In this document: piece by piece, positions 1-10,413 of the stretch
How the letters are laid out: every line of letters begins with the position of its first letter
Position numbering within the stretch: position 1 is the first letter of the stretch
Assembly: GCA_963835535.1 (NCBI GenBank)
Contig: CAWIFL010000002.1
Coordinates: forward strand, 558,001-622,000
Source: Fen-1245 sp963835535
GTDB lineage: Bacteria > Gemmatimonadota > Gemmatimonadetes > Gemmatimonadales > JACORV01
DNA length: 64,000 nucleotides
Reading direction: 5' to 3'
Notes under the pieces: model-generated
Seen by the model: only the letters and a program-made list of their open reading frames with translations
Told to the model about the DNA's origin: nothing
Databases searched by the model: none
Program-made: the position numbers and the translations under genes

Positions 1-2
1 CC

Positions 3-551
3 GTCTGGGAGGCCGGCCTCCGCCGCGTCTGGGCGGGTGAGACGACGCACGAGGAGCTGGTGCGCGTGGCCGGCGAGCCGGCCCCCGCCCTGCCGGAGAC
101 CGCCGCGCCGGCTCCCGCACCCGCTCCGCCGGTCGAGGTCGCCGCGCCGGCGCCGGCTCCGGTGGTGCTCGTCGCCGACGACGATCCGGCGATGCGGGCC
201 CTCTTCTCTACGATCCTCAAGCCGCAGGGCTTCGTCGTGGCCGAGGCCGCCGACGGGGTCGAGGCGCTCGACCAGGCGCAGCGCCTCGCGCCCGCGATCC
301 TGCTGCTCGACATGTCCATGCCGCGGCTCGACGGCCTCGGGGTCCTCGAGGGCCTGCGCAGTCGCCTCGCCGGCCGCTCGGTGCCGGTCATCGTCGTGAC
401 GGCGACGGACGATGCCGCCACCGAGGCCCGCTGCATCGAGCTGGGCGCCGAGGACTACCTCACCAAACCGATCCAGCCGTCGTCTCTCGTCGCCCGCATC
501 CGCGCCGTCCTGCGGCGCGTAGGAGCTGGGAGCGCGTGGCCAAAATCCTGA
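3..551 (+). CDS. C-terminal end of a type II secretion/type IV pilus ATPase (GspE/PilB type) fused to a receiver domain; 5' partial
   Basis: The frame is open from the window edge, so the gene begins upstream. The first visible residues (VWEAGLRRVWAGETTHEELV) match the conserved tail of GspE/PilB assembly ATPases. An Ala-Pro-rich linker of about 35 residues follows, then a complete CheY-like receiver: acidic cluster VADDDP near residue 60, phospho-acceptor Asp near 103 (LLLDMSMP), Thr near 133 and Lys near 155 (YLTKP). GTG at 60 could start a shorter receiver-only protein, but that would cut off the ATPase tail in the same frame. I infer that phosphorylation may tune the pilus or secretion motor. 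The 3' end overlaps the next response regulator by 16 bases, suggesting a coupled two-component unit. Confidence 0.75.
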   Translation, partial: VWEAGLRRVWAGETTHEELVRVAGEPAPALPETAAPAPAPAPPVEVAAPAPAPVVLVADDDPAMRALFSTILKPQGFVVAEAADGVEALDQAQRLAPAILLLDMSMPRLDGLGVLEGLRSRLAGRSVPVIVVTATDDAATEARCIELGAEDYLTKPIQPSSLVARIRAVLRRVGAGSAWPKS

Positions 552-904
552 TCGTCGAGGACAACCCCGACAACATGAAACTCTTCCGCGCGGTCCTCAC
601 GATCCGCGGCCACCAGGTGGTGGGGCTCCCGGGCGGGGAGACGCTGCTGGAGACGATGCAGGCCGAGGCGCCCGCCATCGTGCTGCTCGACATCCAGCTC
701 CCCGGCGAGGACGGATTCCAGCTCCTCGCGAAGCTGCAGGGCGCCCTCCGGGACACCCTGCCGCCCGTCGTGGCGCTGACCGCGCACGCGATGAGCGGCG
801 ACGAGGAGAAGGCCCTCACGGCCGGCTTCACCGGCTACCTGACCAAGCCGATCGACGTCGGCACTTTCGCGAGCACCGTCGAAGCCTTCATCCCGCCCGC
901 CTGA
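536..904 (+). CDS. Single-domain response regulator (CheY/DivK-like)
   Basis: A 122-residue protein consisting only of a receiver domain. The acidic pair E8/D9, phospho-acceptor D52 (LLDIQLPGEDGF), T82 (ALTAHAM) and K104 (LTKPID) are all present, so it should be phosphorylatable. The GLPGGE... and ALTAHAMSGDE segments resemble DivK-like regulators and receivers of hybrid kinases. It starts with GTG inside the 3' end of the ATPase-receiver fusion and its stop overlaps the next gene's ATG by one base. There is no output domain, so it probably signals by protein contact. The cognate kinase is not in the window. Confidence 0.85.
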   Translation: MAKILIVEDNPDNMKLFRAVLTIRGHQVVGLPGGETLLETMQAEAPAIVLLDIQLPGEDGFQLLAKLQGALRDTLPPVVALTAHAMSGDEEKALTAGFTGYLTKPIDVGTFASTVEAFIPPA

Positions 905-2614
905 TGCGGCGGTTCAGCCCCCTGCTCCTGACGGCGATCGCGGTCGCCGTCGTATGCTGTCTGGCACGCCTCGGCACGCTGCCCCTGATCCAGCCGGACG
1001 AAGGACGCAACGCGGAAGTCGCACGCGAGATGGACGCGCGCGGCGCGTGGCTGGTGCCCACGTACGACGGCCTGCCCTACCTGGACAAGCCGGCCTTCTA
1101 CTTCCGGCTCGTCGGCCTCTCGATGGCGGCGCTGGGCGCCAACGAGACGGCGGCGCGGCTCCCCGGCGCGCTGGCCGCGTTGGGCGTCCTCGCCCTCGTC
1201 TACGGCTTTGCGCGCCGGTCCTACGGCGGGCGCGCCGCCGCCTTCGCGGTCCTCGTGGTCGGCACGACGCCGCTGGTGATCGCCTTCGCCCGCATCGTGA
1301 TCTTCGACATGCTGCTGGCGCTGTTCGTGATTGCGGCCGTCTTCGCCGGTTACGTCGCCGAGGAGAAGGAAGGCGCCGCCCGCCGACGCTGGTACCTGCT
1401 CGGGGCCGCGTGCGCGGGGATCGGGACGCTGGTCAAGGGCCCGGTCGGCTTCCTCCTGCCGGCGCTGGTGCTCGCCGCGTTCCATATCCTCGACCGGAGA
1501 GCGGCCGCCATCCGGAGGCTCCTGGCGCCGCTCAACATCCTGGTCTTCCTGGCGATCGTGCTGCCGTGGTTCCTGGGCGTCGCGCACCAGCGCCCCGACT
1601 TCCCGTACTACGGTCTCGTCGAGGAGTCGCTGCACCGGTTCACGTCCCCGCAGTTCCACCGCAGCGCGCCGTTCTGGTACTACGTCCCGGTCATCGCGGG
1701 CGTCTTCTTTCCGTGGAGCATCCTGCTCCCCGAGTCCGCCGTCGCCGCGTGGCGCGCCCGCGTCCGCTGGACGCGCGCCGACCGCCTGCTCGTGGCGTGG
1801 GTGCTCGTCGCGGTGGTCTTCTTCTCCATCTCCCAGTCGAAGCTGCCGGGATACGTCCTCACCGCGGTCGTCGCGCTGGGCATGCTCGTCGCGCGCGTGC
1901 TGGACCTCGCCTGCGAGCATCCCGAAGGGCGCGCGCGGCGGCTGGTGATCCGCGGCGCGATCGCCCTGGCGGTGATCGCCGCCGTGGGCGCCGTGCTCCT
2001 GGCGCTCGCGCTCAAGGTGGAGGGCGGGTTCCCCGCCCTGCTCCACCTCAGGGGCGGTGACATCCAGCGCCTCGGGCCCGCCACCGGGCCGCTCCTCTGG
2101 GTGCTGGCGATCCTGGCCCTCGCGGCCGCGCGTCGCCGGCTGGCGGCGCGACGCGCGGATCGCGTCCGCGGCCTTCGCGCTGCCGCCGCTCCTCCTCCTC
2201 ACGATCGCCTTCGGGGGCGCGCGCGCCTACGCGGAGGCCAGCTCCGCGCGGCAGCTGGCCCTGCGGCTCCCCGCCCTGCCGCCCGCGACGGAGGTGGCCT
2301 GCCTCGAGTGCCTGCCCAACGGCCTGCCGTTCTATCTGCGGCGCACGGTCACCATCATCACCCGCGACGGGAGCGAGACGACGAGCAACTACGTCGTCTT
2401 CATGCTGAAGCGCGTGACGCCCTGGCCCGATCAGGTCGTCCCGGTCTCCTCGCTCGCGAGCTGGCTCGCGGGCCGCCTCGCCCCCGTCTACCTGCTCGCC
2501 GACGCCGGCGGCCGCGCCCGGCTCGACTCCATCGCGACGCCGCGGGCCGCGAGCGTGACGCAGCTGACCGACGGCTGGTGGGGAGCGCTGCTGCCTCGGT
2601 CGGGAGGGCGCTGA
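904..2614 (+). CDS. GT39-family membrane glycosyltransferase (ArnT/PMT-like), frameshifted near 2135-2155
   Basis: The N-terminus has a membrane segment followed by IQPDEGRNAEVA, with the Asp-Glu pair (D32/E33) of PMT/ArnT enzymes that transfer sugars from polyprenyl-phosphate donors at the outer face of the inner membrane. At least eight more hydrophobic helices follow. The original frame turns to Arg-rich nonsense after about 2145, while the +1 frame continues with a hydrophobic helix (LPPLLLLTIAFGG) and a plausible C-terminal domain ending at 2614, two bases before the next gene. A single indel, real or error, is the simplest explanation. The acceptor is unknown; lipid A, glycan or protein are possible. 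Confidence 0.7.
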
Positions 2615-2615
2615 G

Positions 2616-4482
2616 ATGTGCGGCGTCTGCGGGAGCGTGAAGTTCGATCCCCGCGCGGCCGCGCGGGAGCGGCAGGAGGGCGAAGTGGCCGTGATGCTGC
2701 TGGCCCTCGCCCACCGCGGCCCCGACGACGTCGGCTCCCACGCCAGCGGCTCGGCCGTGCTCGGCGCCACCCGGCTCGCGATCCGCGGACTCGCCGGCGG
2801 CCAGCAGCCGCTGGTGGACCGCGCCACGGGCGTGGTGGCCGTCTGCAACGGGGAAATCGACAACCACGTCGAGCTGCGCGCCTTCCTCCGCTCGCGCGGG
2901 CGCGAAACGACCCTCGAGACCGACATCGCCGTCATCCCCGGGTTGTACCTCGAGCTGGGCGAGACCTTCGTCGAGCGGCTGGCCGGAGCCTTCGCGATCG
3001 CGGTCTGGGACCCGCGCGCGGCCCGCCTGCTTCTCGCCCGCGACCGGGCGGGCGAACGGCCGCTCTTCTTCGCGGTCGGCGAGGGCGGCGTGCGCTTCGC
3101 CACCGAGATCTCGGCGCTGGCCGCGGAGCCTGCGCAGCGCCTGAGCGCGGATCCGGCGGCCCTGCGCGGCTTCCTCCGCTTCGGCTACTTCGCGTCGCCG
3201 ACCTCCCCGTTCGCGGAGGTCAGGAAGGTCGGCCCGGCGGAGACGGTCACGATCGACGCCGCGGGCGTGCGCCGGCGGCGCTACTGGCGCTGGGCGATCG
3301 GCACCGAGCCGAAGCGCACGCCCGATGCGGACGCGTTCGACGCGACCTTCCGCGAGGCGGTCCGGCGCCAGAGCGAGGTGGACGTCCGCTATGGCGCCTT
3401 CCTCAGCGGCGGGATCGACTCCTCGCTCGTCGCCGCGATCGCCAGGCGCGTCCGCCCCGACTACCCGCTCAAGGCGTTCACCCTGCGCTTCGAGGAGTCC
3501 TCCTTCGACGAGGGGACCTTCGCCGAGCGGATCGCCCGCCAGCTCGGCATCCCCTCCGAGGCCGTCTGGGTGAAGCCGGAAGCGTTCCCGCAGGTGCTCG
3601 CCGAGCTGATCGCGCACGCCGGCGAGCCGCTCGCGGATCCGGCGTGGGTCCCGACCGCGATGCTCTCGCGGCGCGCCGCCGAGGAAGTGAAGGTCGCGCT
3701 GGTCGGGGAGGGCGGCGACGAGCTGTTCGGCGGCTACCCCACCTACCTCGGCGCGCAGATCGCCCAGCGTTACGCGCGGCTCCCTGCCGGCGTCAGAGGA
3801 TTGTGCCGGCGGCTGGTGGAGGGGTGGCCGCCGAGCGACAAGAAGGTCAGCATCTCGTTTCTACTCAAGAAGTTCGTCGCCGCCGCCGAGCTGGACGGGA
3901 TGCGGCGGCATGCGGATTGGACGTCGAACATCGGGCCGGAACTCCTGGCGCGGCTCGGGGTGTCCGATGGTGACACGGCGTGGGCGGAGGCAGTGCCCGC
4001 GTCCCTGCTCGACGCCGTGCAGCGCCGCGACCTCGAGACCTCACTGGCCGAAGGGCTCCTCACCAAGGCCGACCGTGCCAGCATGCACTCGGCACTCGAG
4101 CTGCGGGCGCCCTTCCTGGATCAGTCGGTGATGGAGTTCGCCGCCACGCTCCCCGAACGGGACCGCGTGCGCGGCGTGACGACGAAGGCGTTCCTGAAAC
4201 GGTACGCCCTGCGCTACCTGCCGCGCGGGATCGTGCACCGGCGCAAGCGCGGGCTCTCCGTGCCGCTCAGCCGCTGGCTGCGCGGCCCCCTGCGCGAGTG
4301 GGCCGAGGGACGGCTCGGCTCCGACCGCCTGGCCGCGGCCGGCGTGGAGCGTCGGGGCGGCGCTGGCGCTGTTCGAGGAGCACCTGAGCCGCCGGGCCGA
4401 CCACGCCCGGGCGCTGTGGACGCTGATCGTGCTGAGCGAGTGGCTGGAGTGGGCCGGGAGGCGGTCGAGCCGGGGCGCGTGA
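2616..4482 (+). CDS. asnB: Glutamine-hydrolysing asparagine synthetase (AsnB family), frameshifted near 4350
   Basis: Starts MCGVCG, giving the mature N-terminal Cys nucleophile of the class II glutaminase domain (about residues 1-200, with HRGPDD and CNGEID). The synthetase domain carries the ATP-pyrophosphatase loop SGGIDSS at 264-270 and GEGGDELFGGY near 370. It makes asparagine, or amidates a sugar or peptide acid, from glutamine and ATP. The first frame degenerates after about 4350; another frame continues sensibly (ALALFEEHLSRRADHARALW, then a Leu/Trp-rich helix) to TGA at 4480-4482. Many AsnB paralogues sit in surface-polysaccharide clusters, and the GT39 gene directly upstream fits that. 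The substrate cannot be decided from sequence. Confidence 0.8.
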
Positions 4483-4486
4483 CCGG

Positions 4487-5224
4487 TCAGCCGGGAGCCC
4501 GCGCCACTCCCAGGTGCTTGCGGACGAAGCCCAGGATGCAGAAGTCCATCGCGTGGCGGCGCGCGAACTCCACGAAGGCGTCGTACACCGGCGCGGGGTG
4601 CTCCTGCGTGGCCTCGCTCATCCGGCGCGAGCGATCCACGTCGTGGACGACGATCAGTCCGCCGGGCGCCACCATCGGGAGGCCGTTCTCCAGGTCGGCC
4701 AGCGCCCCCTCGTACGTGTGGTTCGCATCCACAAGGTAGATGTCGAAGTAGTGCCGGTACCGGTCCTGGATCCCGGGCAGCAGCGCGATGGAGTCCCCGT
4801 TGTGGAAGGTCACGCGGCGCAGCTTGAGGCCGACGCGCTCGATGTTCTCTCCCGTGAGCGTCGGGTAGACGCCCTCGTTGTAGGAATCGTTGTCCACGCA
4901 CACCAGGTGCGGCGGCGTGGGCTCCGTCCCAGCCTCCGCGAGGGCCCGCGCCCATCCGGCGGTGGTGCCGCCGGTCGAGGAGCCCACCTCGAGGATCCGC
5001 CGCGCGCCGGTCGCCCTGGCCAGGGCGTAGCAGAATCGCGCGTAGCGCGGATGGTCGTGCTCGCGGCGTTTCCACTTCGGGGGCAGGACGAAGTCGGGCG
5101 ACGGATCGTACGGCGCGGCGAGGAAGGCCTCGAACACCGCCGGCGGAAGGCGCAGGGCGCCCTGCACCTTCCGCAACCCGAGCCAGCGGAGGTAGAGGTT
5201 CTCGAACGGCGGCCTCAGCAGCAC
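4487..5224 (-). CDS. Class I SAM-dependent methyltransferase (Methyltransf_24-like)
   Basis: A 245-residue protein with GTG start. The SAM-binding motif ILEVGSSTGGTT lies at 77-88; the later acidic strand (LVDANHTYEG) and VVHDVD fit the cephalosporin hydroxylase/Methyltransf_24 group that often modifies sugars. It is convergent with the asparagine synthetase, leaving four bases between stops, and lies downstream of the BNR-repeat gene on the same strand. The substrate is unknown. Confidence 0.75.
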   Translation of the reverse strand: MLLRPPFENLYLRWLGLRKVQGALRLPPAVFEAFLAAPYDPSPDFVLPPKWKRREHDHPRYARFCYALARATGARRILEVGSSTGGTTAGWARALAEAGTEPTPPHLVCVDNDSYNEGVYPTLTGENIERVGLKLRRVTFHNGDSIALLPGIQDRYRHYFDIYLVDANHTYEGALADLENGLPMVAPGGLIVVHDVDRSRRMSEATQEHPAPVYDAFVEFARRHAMDFCILGFVRKHLGVARAPG

Positions 5225-5264
5225 GGCCGGCCGCCGGCGACCGAGCGCCCCGCTCGAGTGTCTC

Positions 5265-8200
5265 TCAATCCACGGACCTCGGCGGCCGCAATTCCGTACC
5301 GCCCGGCGTCACGGGCTGCGCCCCCGCCGCCGTCAGGGCCGCGTTCACCCCGCCGAGGTCGCCGGCCAGCGCCGCGCGCGCGGCCGCCAGCTCACGCTGC
5401 ACGTCGGGCGCGAACAGGTTGAACACGTCGTAGGTCGGCGCCGTGGGACGGGCGTCGAACCCGCTCGCCACGTAGAACAGCGAGCTGATGCGCTCGATCG
5501 GGCGCGACGCGTAGACCAGGTTGTCCTCGTCGGCCTGCAGGCGCACCTGGTAGAGCGAGTCTTCGAGCGCGGCCAGCTTGCGGGCGAGCGCCTCCGCCTG
5601 CCGGCGCGCCGCCGAGCCGGGGGCGAGGGCCTGCGCGCGGTCCTCGAGCTGCGCGCGCACGCTGCGGAGCCTGATCACCGTGGTGGTGACGGCGTTGACC
5701 GTGTCGCGGACGCGCTCGAGGAAGACGAACTGCTCGCGCAGGGCGGCCGCTGTCACCTTCGACCGCGGATCCACCAGGAGGTGGAACGGCTGCTCGGAGG
5801 AGCGGCCCCCCACCTCGAGACGCACCGTGTACCGGCCCGGCAGCGCGGTCGGCCCGTCGGTGCCGATGTCGTTCATGCCCCAGAAGGCCGCGGGGCCCGG
5901 ATAGCGCATGTTCCACGCGAACATGTTGAGCCCGACCTTGTTCGGAGCGCGCGGCGGCGCGGGAGGCCGGTGCGGCCACGGCTTGTCCCCGTCCTTCAGC
6001 GTGTCGCCGAGCACGCTGTCGACCTTGGCGCTGTCGAGGCCGGCCTTGAGCAGGCTGTCGCGGCGGGCCTTCAGGGCGGGCGCGAGCCGCGTCGAGTCCG
6101 CGGCCGTGAGCGAATCCTGGTCGCTGGTGAAGGCGCGGATGACGTGCCCGGCGGAGTCCAGCACCGTGAGCGTGACGACCTGGCTCGAATCCTTCAGCCA
6201 GTAGTAGACGATCGCGCCGCTCGCCGGGTTCGCGCCGACGGGATGCGCGCCGGAGGCGTCGCCGCTGCCCCAGTCCACGCGGTACGCGTCCCGCACCGGG
6301 AAGAGGTGCGCGGCCTCCGCGACGATCGAGGGCGCGAGGTGCTCGAGCGGCGTGATGTCGTCGAGGATCCAGAACGAGCGCCCGTGCGTCGCGGCAATCA
6401 GGTCGCCGTCCTTCAGCGCCAGATCGTGCACCGGCACGATCGGCAGGTTGCGCCGCAGCGACTGCCAGTGCCCGCCGTCGTCGAACGACACCCAGACCCC
6501 GCGCTCCGTGCCCGCGAACAGGAGCCCGCGCCGCGCCGGGTCCTCGCGCACCGTGCGCGCGAACTCGGTGGCGCTTATCCCGTCCACGATCCGGCTCCAC
6601 GTCCGGCCGTAGTCCGTGGTCTTCAGGATGATCGGCGTCATGTCGTCGAGCTGGTACCGGTTCGCCGCCACGTACGCGGTGCCCGGCGCGAAGTGCGACG
6701 CCTCGATGATCGAGATGCGCGTGAAGGCCGGCAGATCGGACGGCGTCACGTCGCTCCAGGTCCGGCCGCCGTCGCGCGTCAGGTGGATGAGCCCGTCATC
6801 CGAGCCGGTCCAGATCAGCCCGCGCACCAGCGGCGACTCCGCGAGGGCGAAGATCGTCCCATAGTACTCCGCGGTCGTCTGGTCGAGCGTGATCGGACCG
6901 CCCGAGGAACCGAGGGTCCGCGGATCGTGCCGCGTGAGGTCGGGCGAGACCACCGTCCAGCGTTGCCCGCCGTCCGTGGACTTGAACAGGACGTTCGCCC
7001 CCGCGTACAGCGTGTTCGGATCGTGCGGCGAGAGCAGCAGCGGCGTCGTCCACTGCATGCGGTACTTCCCCTCCGACGCCGGGTGCCCATCCGGGTCGTC
7101 GGGCCAGGGGCTGATCATCCGCGAGAAGCCGGTCTTGTGGTCCACCCGCGCCAGGAACCCGCTGTTGTCCCCGCCGTACGTGATGTCCGCGCTGTCGGGA
7201 CGCGCCTGGATGTAGCCCGACTCCCCCGACACGTCGTACCACTCCGAGCGGGGGATGCCGCCCGGCCAGCGGCTCGGCCCGCACACGCCGGTGTTGTCCT
7301 GCTGCGCGCCGCACACCTTGTACGGGAAGTGGTTGGTCGTGGTCACGTGGTAGAACTGCGCCGTCGCGTAGTCCTGGTCGGTCCAGGTCTTCCCGCCGTT
7401 CGTGGAGACGTTGGAGCCGCCGTCGTTCGACTCGATCATCCGCTGCGGGTCGTTCGGCGCGATCCACAGGTCGTGGTTGTCGCCGTGCGGATCGGGCACG
7501 TGCTCGAACGTGCGTCCGCCGTCCTTCGACCGGAACAGCCCCGTGTTCACGGCCCACACCACGTTGCTGTCCTTGGGATCGGCGGTGAGACGCATGTAGT
7601 ACCACGCGCGCTGCCGCAGCTTGTGGTCGCGGTTCACCCAGGTCCATGTGGCGCCGCCGTCGTCGGACCGGTACACGCCGCCGGAATCCGCCTCGATGAT
7701 CGCCCAGATGCGCTTGGGGCTGGCGGGCGAGACGGCGAGTCCGACGTTCCCCCACAGGCCGCGCGGCAAGCCCGGATTTCCCGTGATCTCGGTCCAGTGC
7801 GCGCCGCCGTCGGTGGTCTTGAAGAGGCCACCGCCCTTCCCTCCGCTGGTCAGCCCCCACGGCGTCCGCTCCACCTGCCAGAAGGCGGCGTACAGCACGT
7901 CGGGGTTCGAGGGGTCCATGGCGAGGTCCGAGATCCCCGTCGAGTCGTCCCGGAAGAGCACCTGCGTCCAGTTCTTCCCGCCGTCGGCCGTCTTGTAGAC
8001 GCCGCGCTCGTGGTTGGGGCCGAAGGCGTGGCCCAGGGCGCCCACATAGGCGATGTCCGGATTCGTGGGGTGCACGACGACGCGGGCGATCTGCTGCGTC
8101 TCGGCGAGGCCGAGGGAGATCCAGGTCTTCCCGCCGTCCGTCGTCCGGAAGACGCCGTCGCCCTGGGACACGTCGCTGCGCACCGGGTACTCGCCGGTCC

Positions 8201-8522
8201 CGACGTAGACGATGTCCGGGTTCGACGCGCTCACCGCGATCGCGCCGATCGTGCCGCCGAAGTACTTGTCGGTCGCCGGGAGCCAGGTGTTGCCGCCGTC
8301 GGTGGTCTTGAAGACGCCGCCGCCCGTGGTCCCCATCCAGTACTCGTCGTGGCGCGTCGCGGAGCCCGCCGCGGCGACCGTGCGCCCGCCGCGAAAGATG
8401 CCGATCTCGCGCCAATGCAGGGCCGCGAACGCAGTCGAGTCGTAGGGAGTCTGGGCCCGGCCGCCCTGGGCGGCCAGAAGGGTCAGCAGCAGGGCGAGGA
8501 GCGACGAGCGGCCAGCGAACAC
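5265..8522 (-). CDS. Secreted Asp-box (BNR/sortilin-like) beta-propeller protein
   Basis: A 1085-residue protein with a clear signal peptide (hydrophobic LLALLLTLLAA, then RAQ). Roughly ten Asp-box motifs of the form T-x-D-G-G-x-x-W (TTDGGNTW, TTDGGKTW, SDDGGATW, STDGGQRW, TRDGGRTW and others) run through the first 700 residues, predicting one or two beta propellers of the sialidase/VPS10 type. The last 300 residues form a separate domain with a long helical part. GGAGG six bases upstream supports the GTG start. Such large BNR proteins are common in Gemmatimonadota and Acidobacteriota and are loosely called glycosyl hydrolases. I see no catalytic signature that proves an enzyme. Confidence 0.8.
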   Translation of the reverse strand: MFAGRSSLLALLLTLLAAQGGRAQTPYDSTAFAALHWREIGIFRGGRTVAAAGSATRHDEYWMGTTGGGVFKTTDGGNTWLPATDKYFGGTIGAIAVSASNPDIVYVGTGEYPVRSDVSQGDGVFRTTDGGKTWISLGLAETQQIARVVVHPTNPDIAYVGALGHAFGPNHERGVYKTADGGKNWTQVLFRDDSTGISDLAMDPSNPDVLYAAFWQVERTPWGLTSGGKGGGLFKTTDGGAHWTEITGNPGLPRGLWGNVGLAVSPASPKRIWAIIEADSGGVYRSDDGGATWTWVNRDHKLRQRAWYYMRLTADPKDSNVVWAVNTGLFRSKDGGRTFEHVPDPHGDNHDLWIAPNDPQRMIESNDGGSNVSTNGGKTWTDQDYATAQFYHVTTTNHFPYKVCGAQQDNTGVCGPSRWPGGIPRSEWYDVSGESGYIQARPDSADITYGGDNSGFLARVDHKTGFSRMISPWPDDPDGHPASEGKYRMQWTTPLLLSPHDPNTLYAGANVLFKSTDGGQRWTVVSPDLTRHDPRTLGSSGGPITLDQTTAEYYGTIFALAESPLVRGLIWTGSDDGLIHLTRDGGRTWSDVTPSDLPAFTRISIIEASHFAPGTAYVAANRYQLDDMTPIILKTTDYGRTWSRIVDGISATEFARTVREDPARRGLLFAGTERGVWVSFDDGGHWQSLRRNLPIVPVHDLALKDGDLIAATHGRSFWILDDITPLEHLAPSIVAEAAHLFPVRDAYRVDWGSGDASGAHPVGANPASGAIVYYWLKDSSQVVTLTVLDSAGHVIRAFTSDQDSLTAADSTRLAPALKARRDSLLKAGLDSAKVDSVLGDTLKDGDKPWPHRPPAPPRAPNKVGLNMFAWNMRYPGPAAFWGMNDIGTDGPTALPGRYTVRLEVGGRSSEQPFHLLVDPRSKVTAAALREQFVFLERVRDTVNAVTTTVIRLRSVRAQLEDRAQALAPGSAARRQAEALARKLAALEDSLYQVRLQADEDNLVYASRPIERISSLFYVASGFDARPTAPTYDVFNLFAPDVQRELAAARAALAGDLGGVNAALTAAGAQPVTPGGTELRPPRSVD

Positions 8523-8645
8523 GAGCGCCTCCGAAATATGGAACGATGGACCGGATGGAAGCGGGAAGTTACGAGTCCGCCGCCCGCCCGCAACCGCCGC
8601 CGGGGCTGGCCGGGGGAAGCGACGATGCTGGTCCCCCAGCGGGGA

Positions 8646-9828
8646 TTACTCGGGCAGGCGTCCCCGGAGGTCCGCGGCGCTGAAGGGACCGCTCTCGGCG
8701 AGGAGCCGGCGCGCCGCATCCACCTGGCCCCATGTGTTCCAGAGCAGCACCCCGCGGACACGACCGCCGTCGAGATAGTAGACGACGCCCTCGCGGAACG
8801 GCTCCTTCCAGTCGCTCACGGTCTGAAGCCGCGGATCGAGGTCGCCCACCGCCTCGTACCCGACGTCGAACAGATCCGAGTAGAAGAACGGCAAGTGCGT
8901 GTAAGGCCCGTCGTCGGCGCCCGCCATCGCCCGTCCCGCGAACCGCCCCATCGTCAGGGCGGCGTCCTCGTGCTCGACGCGCACGCGCCGGCCCAGCACG
9001 GCGCTGGGGGCGGCGGCGACGTCGCCGGCGGCGTAGACGTCCGGATGGGTCGTCCGCAAAGCCCCGTCCACCGCCACGCCGTTCTCGACCGTGAGGCCGG
9101 CCGCCTCGGCGATCTCCGCGTTCGGCTGCACGCCGAGACCCGCCACGACCAGGTCGGCCGCGACGTCCGCACCGCTCAGCGTGCGCACGGCGTAGGAGCG
9201 GCCCTTCTTCACGAGCCCGATCACGGACTGGCCGGCGAGGATGGTGACGCCCTTCGCCTCGTACGACGCGTTGAGGTGGCGCGCGAGATCGAGCGGGAAG
9301 GTGCGCGCGCCGATGCCAGGTTCGGGAAAGAGCATCGTGACCTTGCACCCTGCGGTCGCCAGGGCGGCGGCCAGCTCCGAGCCGATGAAACCGCCTCCCA
9401 GGACGGCGAATCGCTTTCTTCCTGTCGGCCAGCTCGCGCACGCGCCGGTAGTCGGCGAGGGTGCGGAAGTAAACGACCTCTTCTCCGCCCGCCACCAGGC
9501 GCTTCGGCCGGGCGCCGGCGGCCAGCAGCAGCTTCCGGTAGCCGTAGGTCGCGCCGCGGTGGTCGGTCACCTGCCGAGCCGCGGGATCGAGCCGCGTCGC
9601 GCGCTTGCCGAGATGGAGCGTGACTCCCGCGTCCTCCGTCTTGCGCCAGACGCCGTCGAGGGCCTCTCCCTTCCAGAGACCCTTGCTGAGCGGCGGACGG
9701 CTGTACGGCGCGTCGGGCTCCTCGCTCAGCAGGCCGATGTCGCGCCCCTGATCCACCTCGCGGATCCCGCGCGCGGCGGCGTCGGCGGCCATCCCGCCTC
9801 CGACGATCAGATAGTGGTAGTCCGGCAT
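8646..9828 (-). CDS. FAD/NAD(P)-dependent pyridine nucleotide-disulfide oxidoreductase (ferredoxin-reductase-like), frameshifted at about 9415
   Basis: ATG follows a strong GGAGGAG. The N-terminus YLIVGGGMAADAAARGI is the FAD-binding fold of rubredoxin/ferredoxin reductases. The frame breaks at a short A run (plus-strand TTT at 9415-9417); in the next frame the protein resumes with FAVLGGGFIGSELAAAL, the NAD(P)-binding motif, then VYAAGDVA, the second FAD motif, and ends at 8646. Removing one A restores one reading frame of about 394 residues. It probably transfers electrons from NAD(P)H to a small iron-sulfur protein, but no such partner lies next to it. The 123 bases between its stop and the BNR gene hold no gene. 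Confidence 0.75.
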
Positions 9829-9944
9829 CGGCTCTCCTCCGCGCGAAAGCGCGCGCCCTTGAAGCTTGGGCCGGCGAGGCGGATACTCAACCCGGGTGGG
9901 CTCGACGTCGAGCCGACGACCCTTTCTCCCGCGAGCGAAGGCGC

Positions 9945-10379
9945 ATGCACGTCCGCGATCACATGACCGCCAAGGTGTTCACCATCCGGATGGACAAGAA
10001 GCTGCTGGCGGTGGACGAGATCATGGGGTGGGCCCACGTCCGCCACGTGCCGGTGGTGGACGAGAAGGGGAAGCTCGTGGGCCTCGTGAGCCAGCGCGAC
10101 GTCCTGCGCGCCACCCTCTCCGATCTCGCAAGCACGCAGGTGGACCGCCGCAACCAGCTGGGCCACGTCACGCTCGCGCAGGTGATGCGCCGCGACGTGC
10201 TGACGATCGGTCCCGACGAGGACGTCCAGATGGCCGCACGGATGATGCGCACGCACAAGTACGGCTGTCTCCCCGTGGTGGATTCCGGCCGTCTCGCCGG
10301 CATCATCACCGAGCACGACCTGCTGGCGGTCGTGGAGCGCCTGGGACCCGACGGCGCTCTCAAGCCCGCGGCCTCCTGA
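9945..10379 (+). CDS. Tandem CBS-domain protein
   Basis: A 144-residue protein made of two CBS motifs: residues 1-60 (DHMTAKVFTIRMDKKLL ... VPVVDEKGKLVGLVSQRD) and about 75-135 (VMRRDVLTIGPDEDV ... LPVVDSGRLAGIITEHD). CBS pairs bind adenine nucleotides and act as energy or ligand sensors. It has no attached output domain, so it may act alone or on a partner. It is divergent from the FAD oxidoreductase across 116 bases that must hold both promoters; I could not pick them with confidence. Confidence 0.85.
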   Translation: MHVRDHMTAKVFTIRMDKKLLAVDEIMGWAHVRHVPVVDEKGKLVGLVSQRDVLRATLSDLASTQVDRRNQLGHVTLAQVMRRDVLTIGPDEDVQMAARMMRTHKYGCLPVVDSGRLAGIITEHDLLAVVERLGPDGALKPAAS

Positions 10380-10413
10380 GCCGACCGACCAGAGACCGCC
10401 ACTGAACGAACAA

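Noticed and set aside
835..2202. Long open frames on the strand opposite the GT39 gene and many similar ones across the window
   Set aside because: Arg/Gly/Ala/Pro-rich shadows caused by high GC; no domain, no ribosome site, and each lies over a clear gene.
5781..9623. A 1280-codon open frame antisense to the BNR and FAD genes
   Set aside because: Composition is that of a mirrored high-GC gene (Arg/Val/His-rich) and the minus-strand proteins have family motifs.
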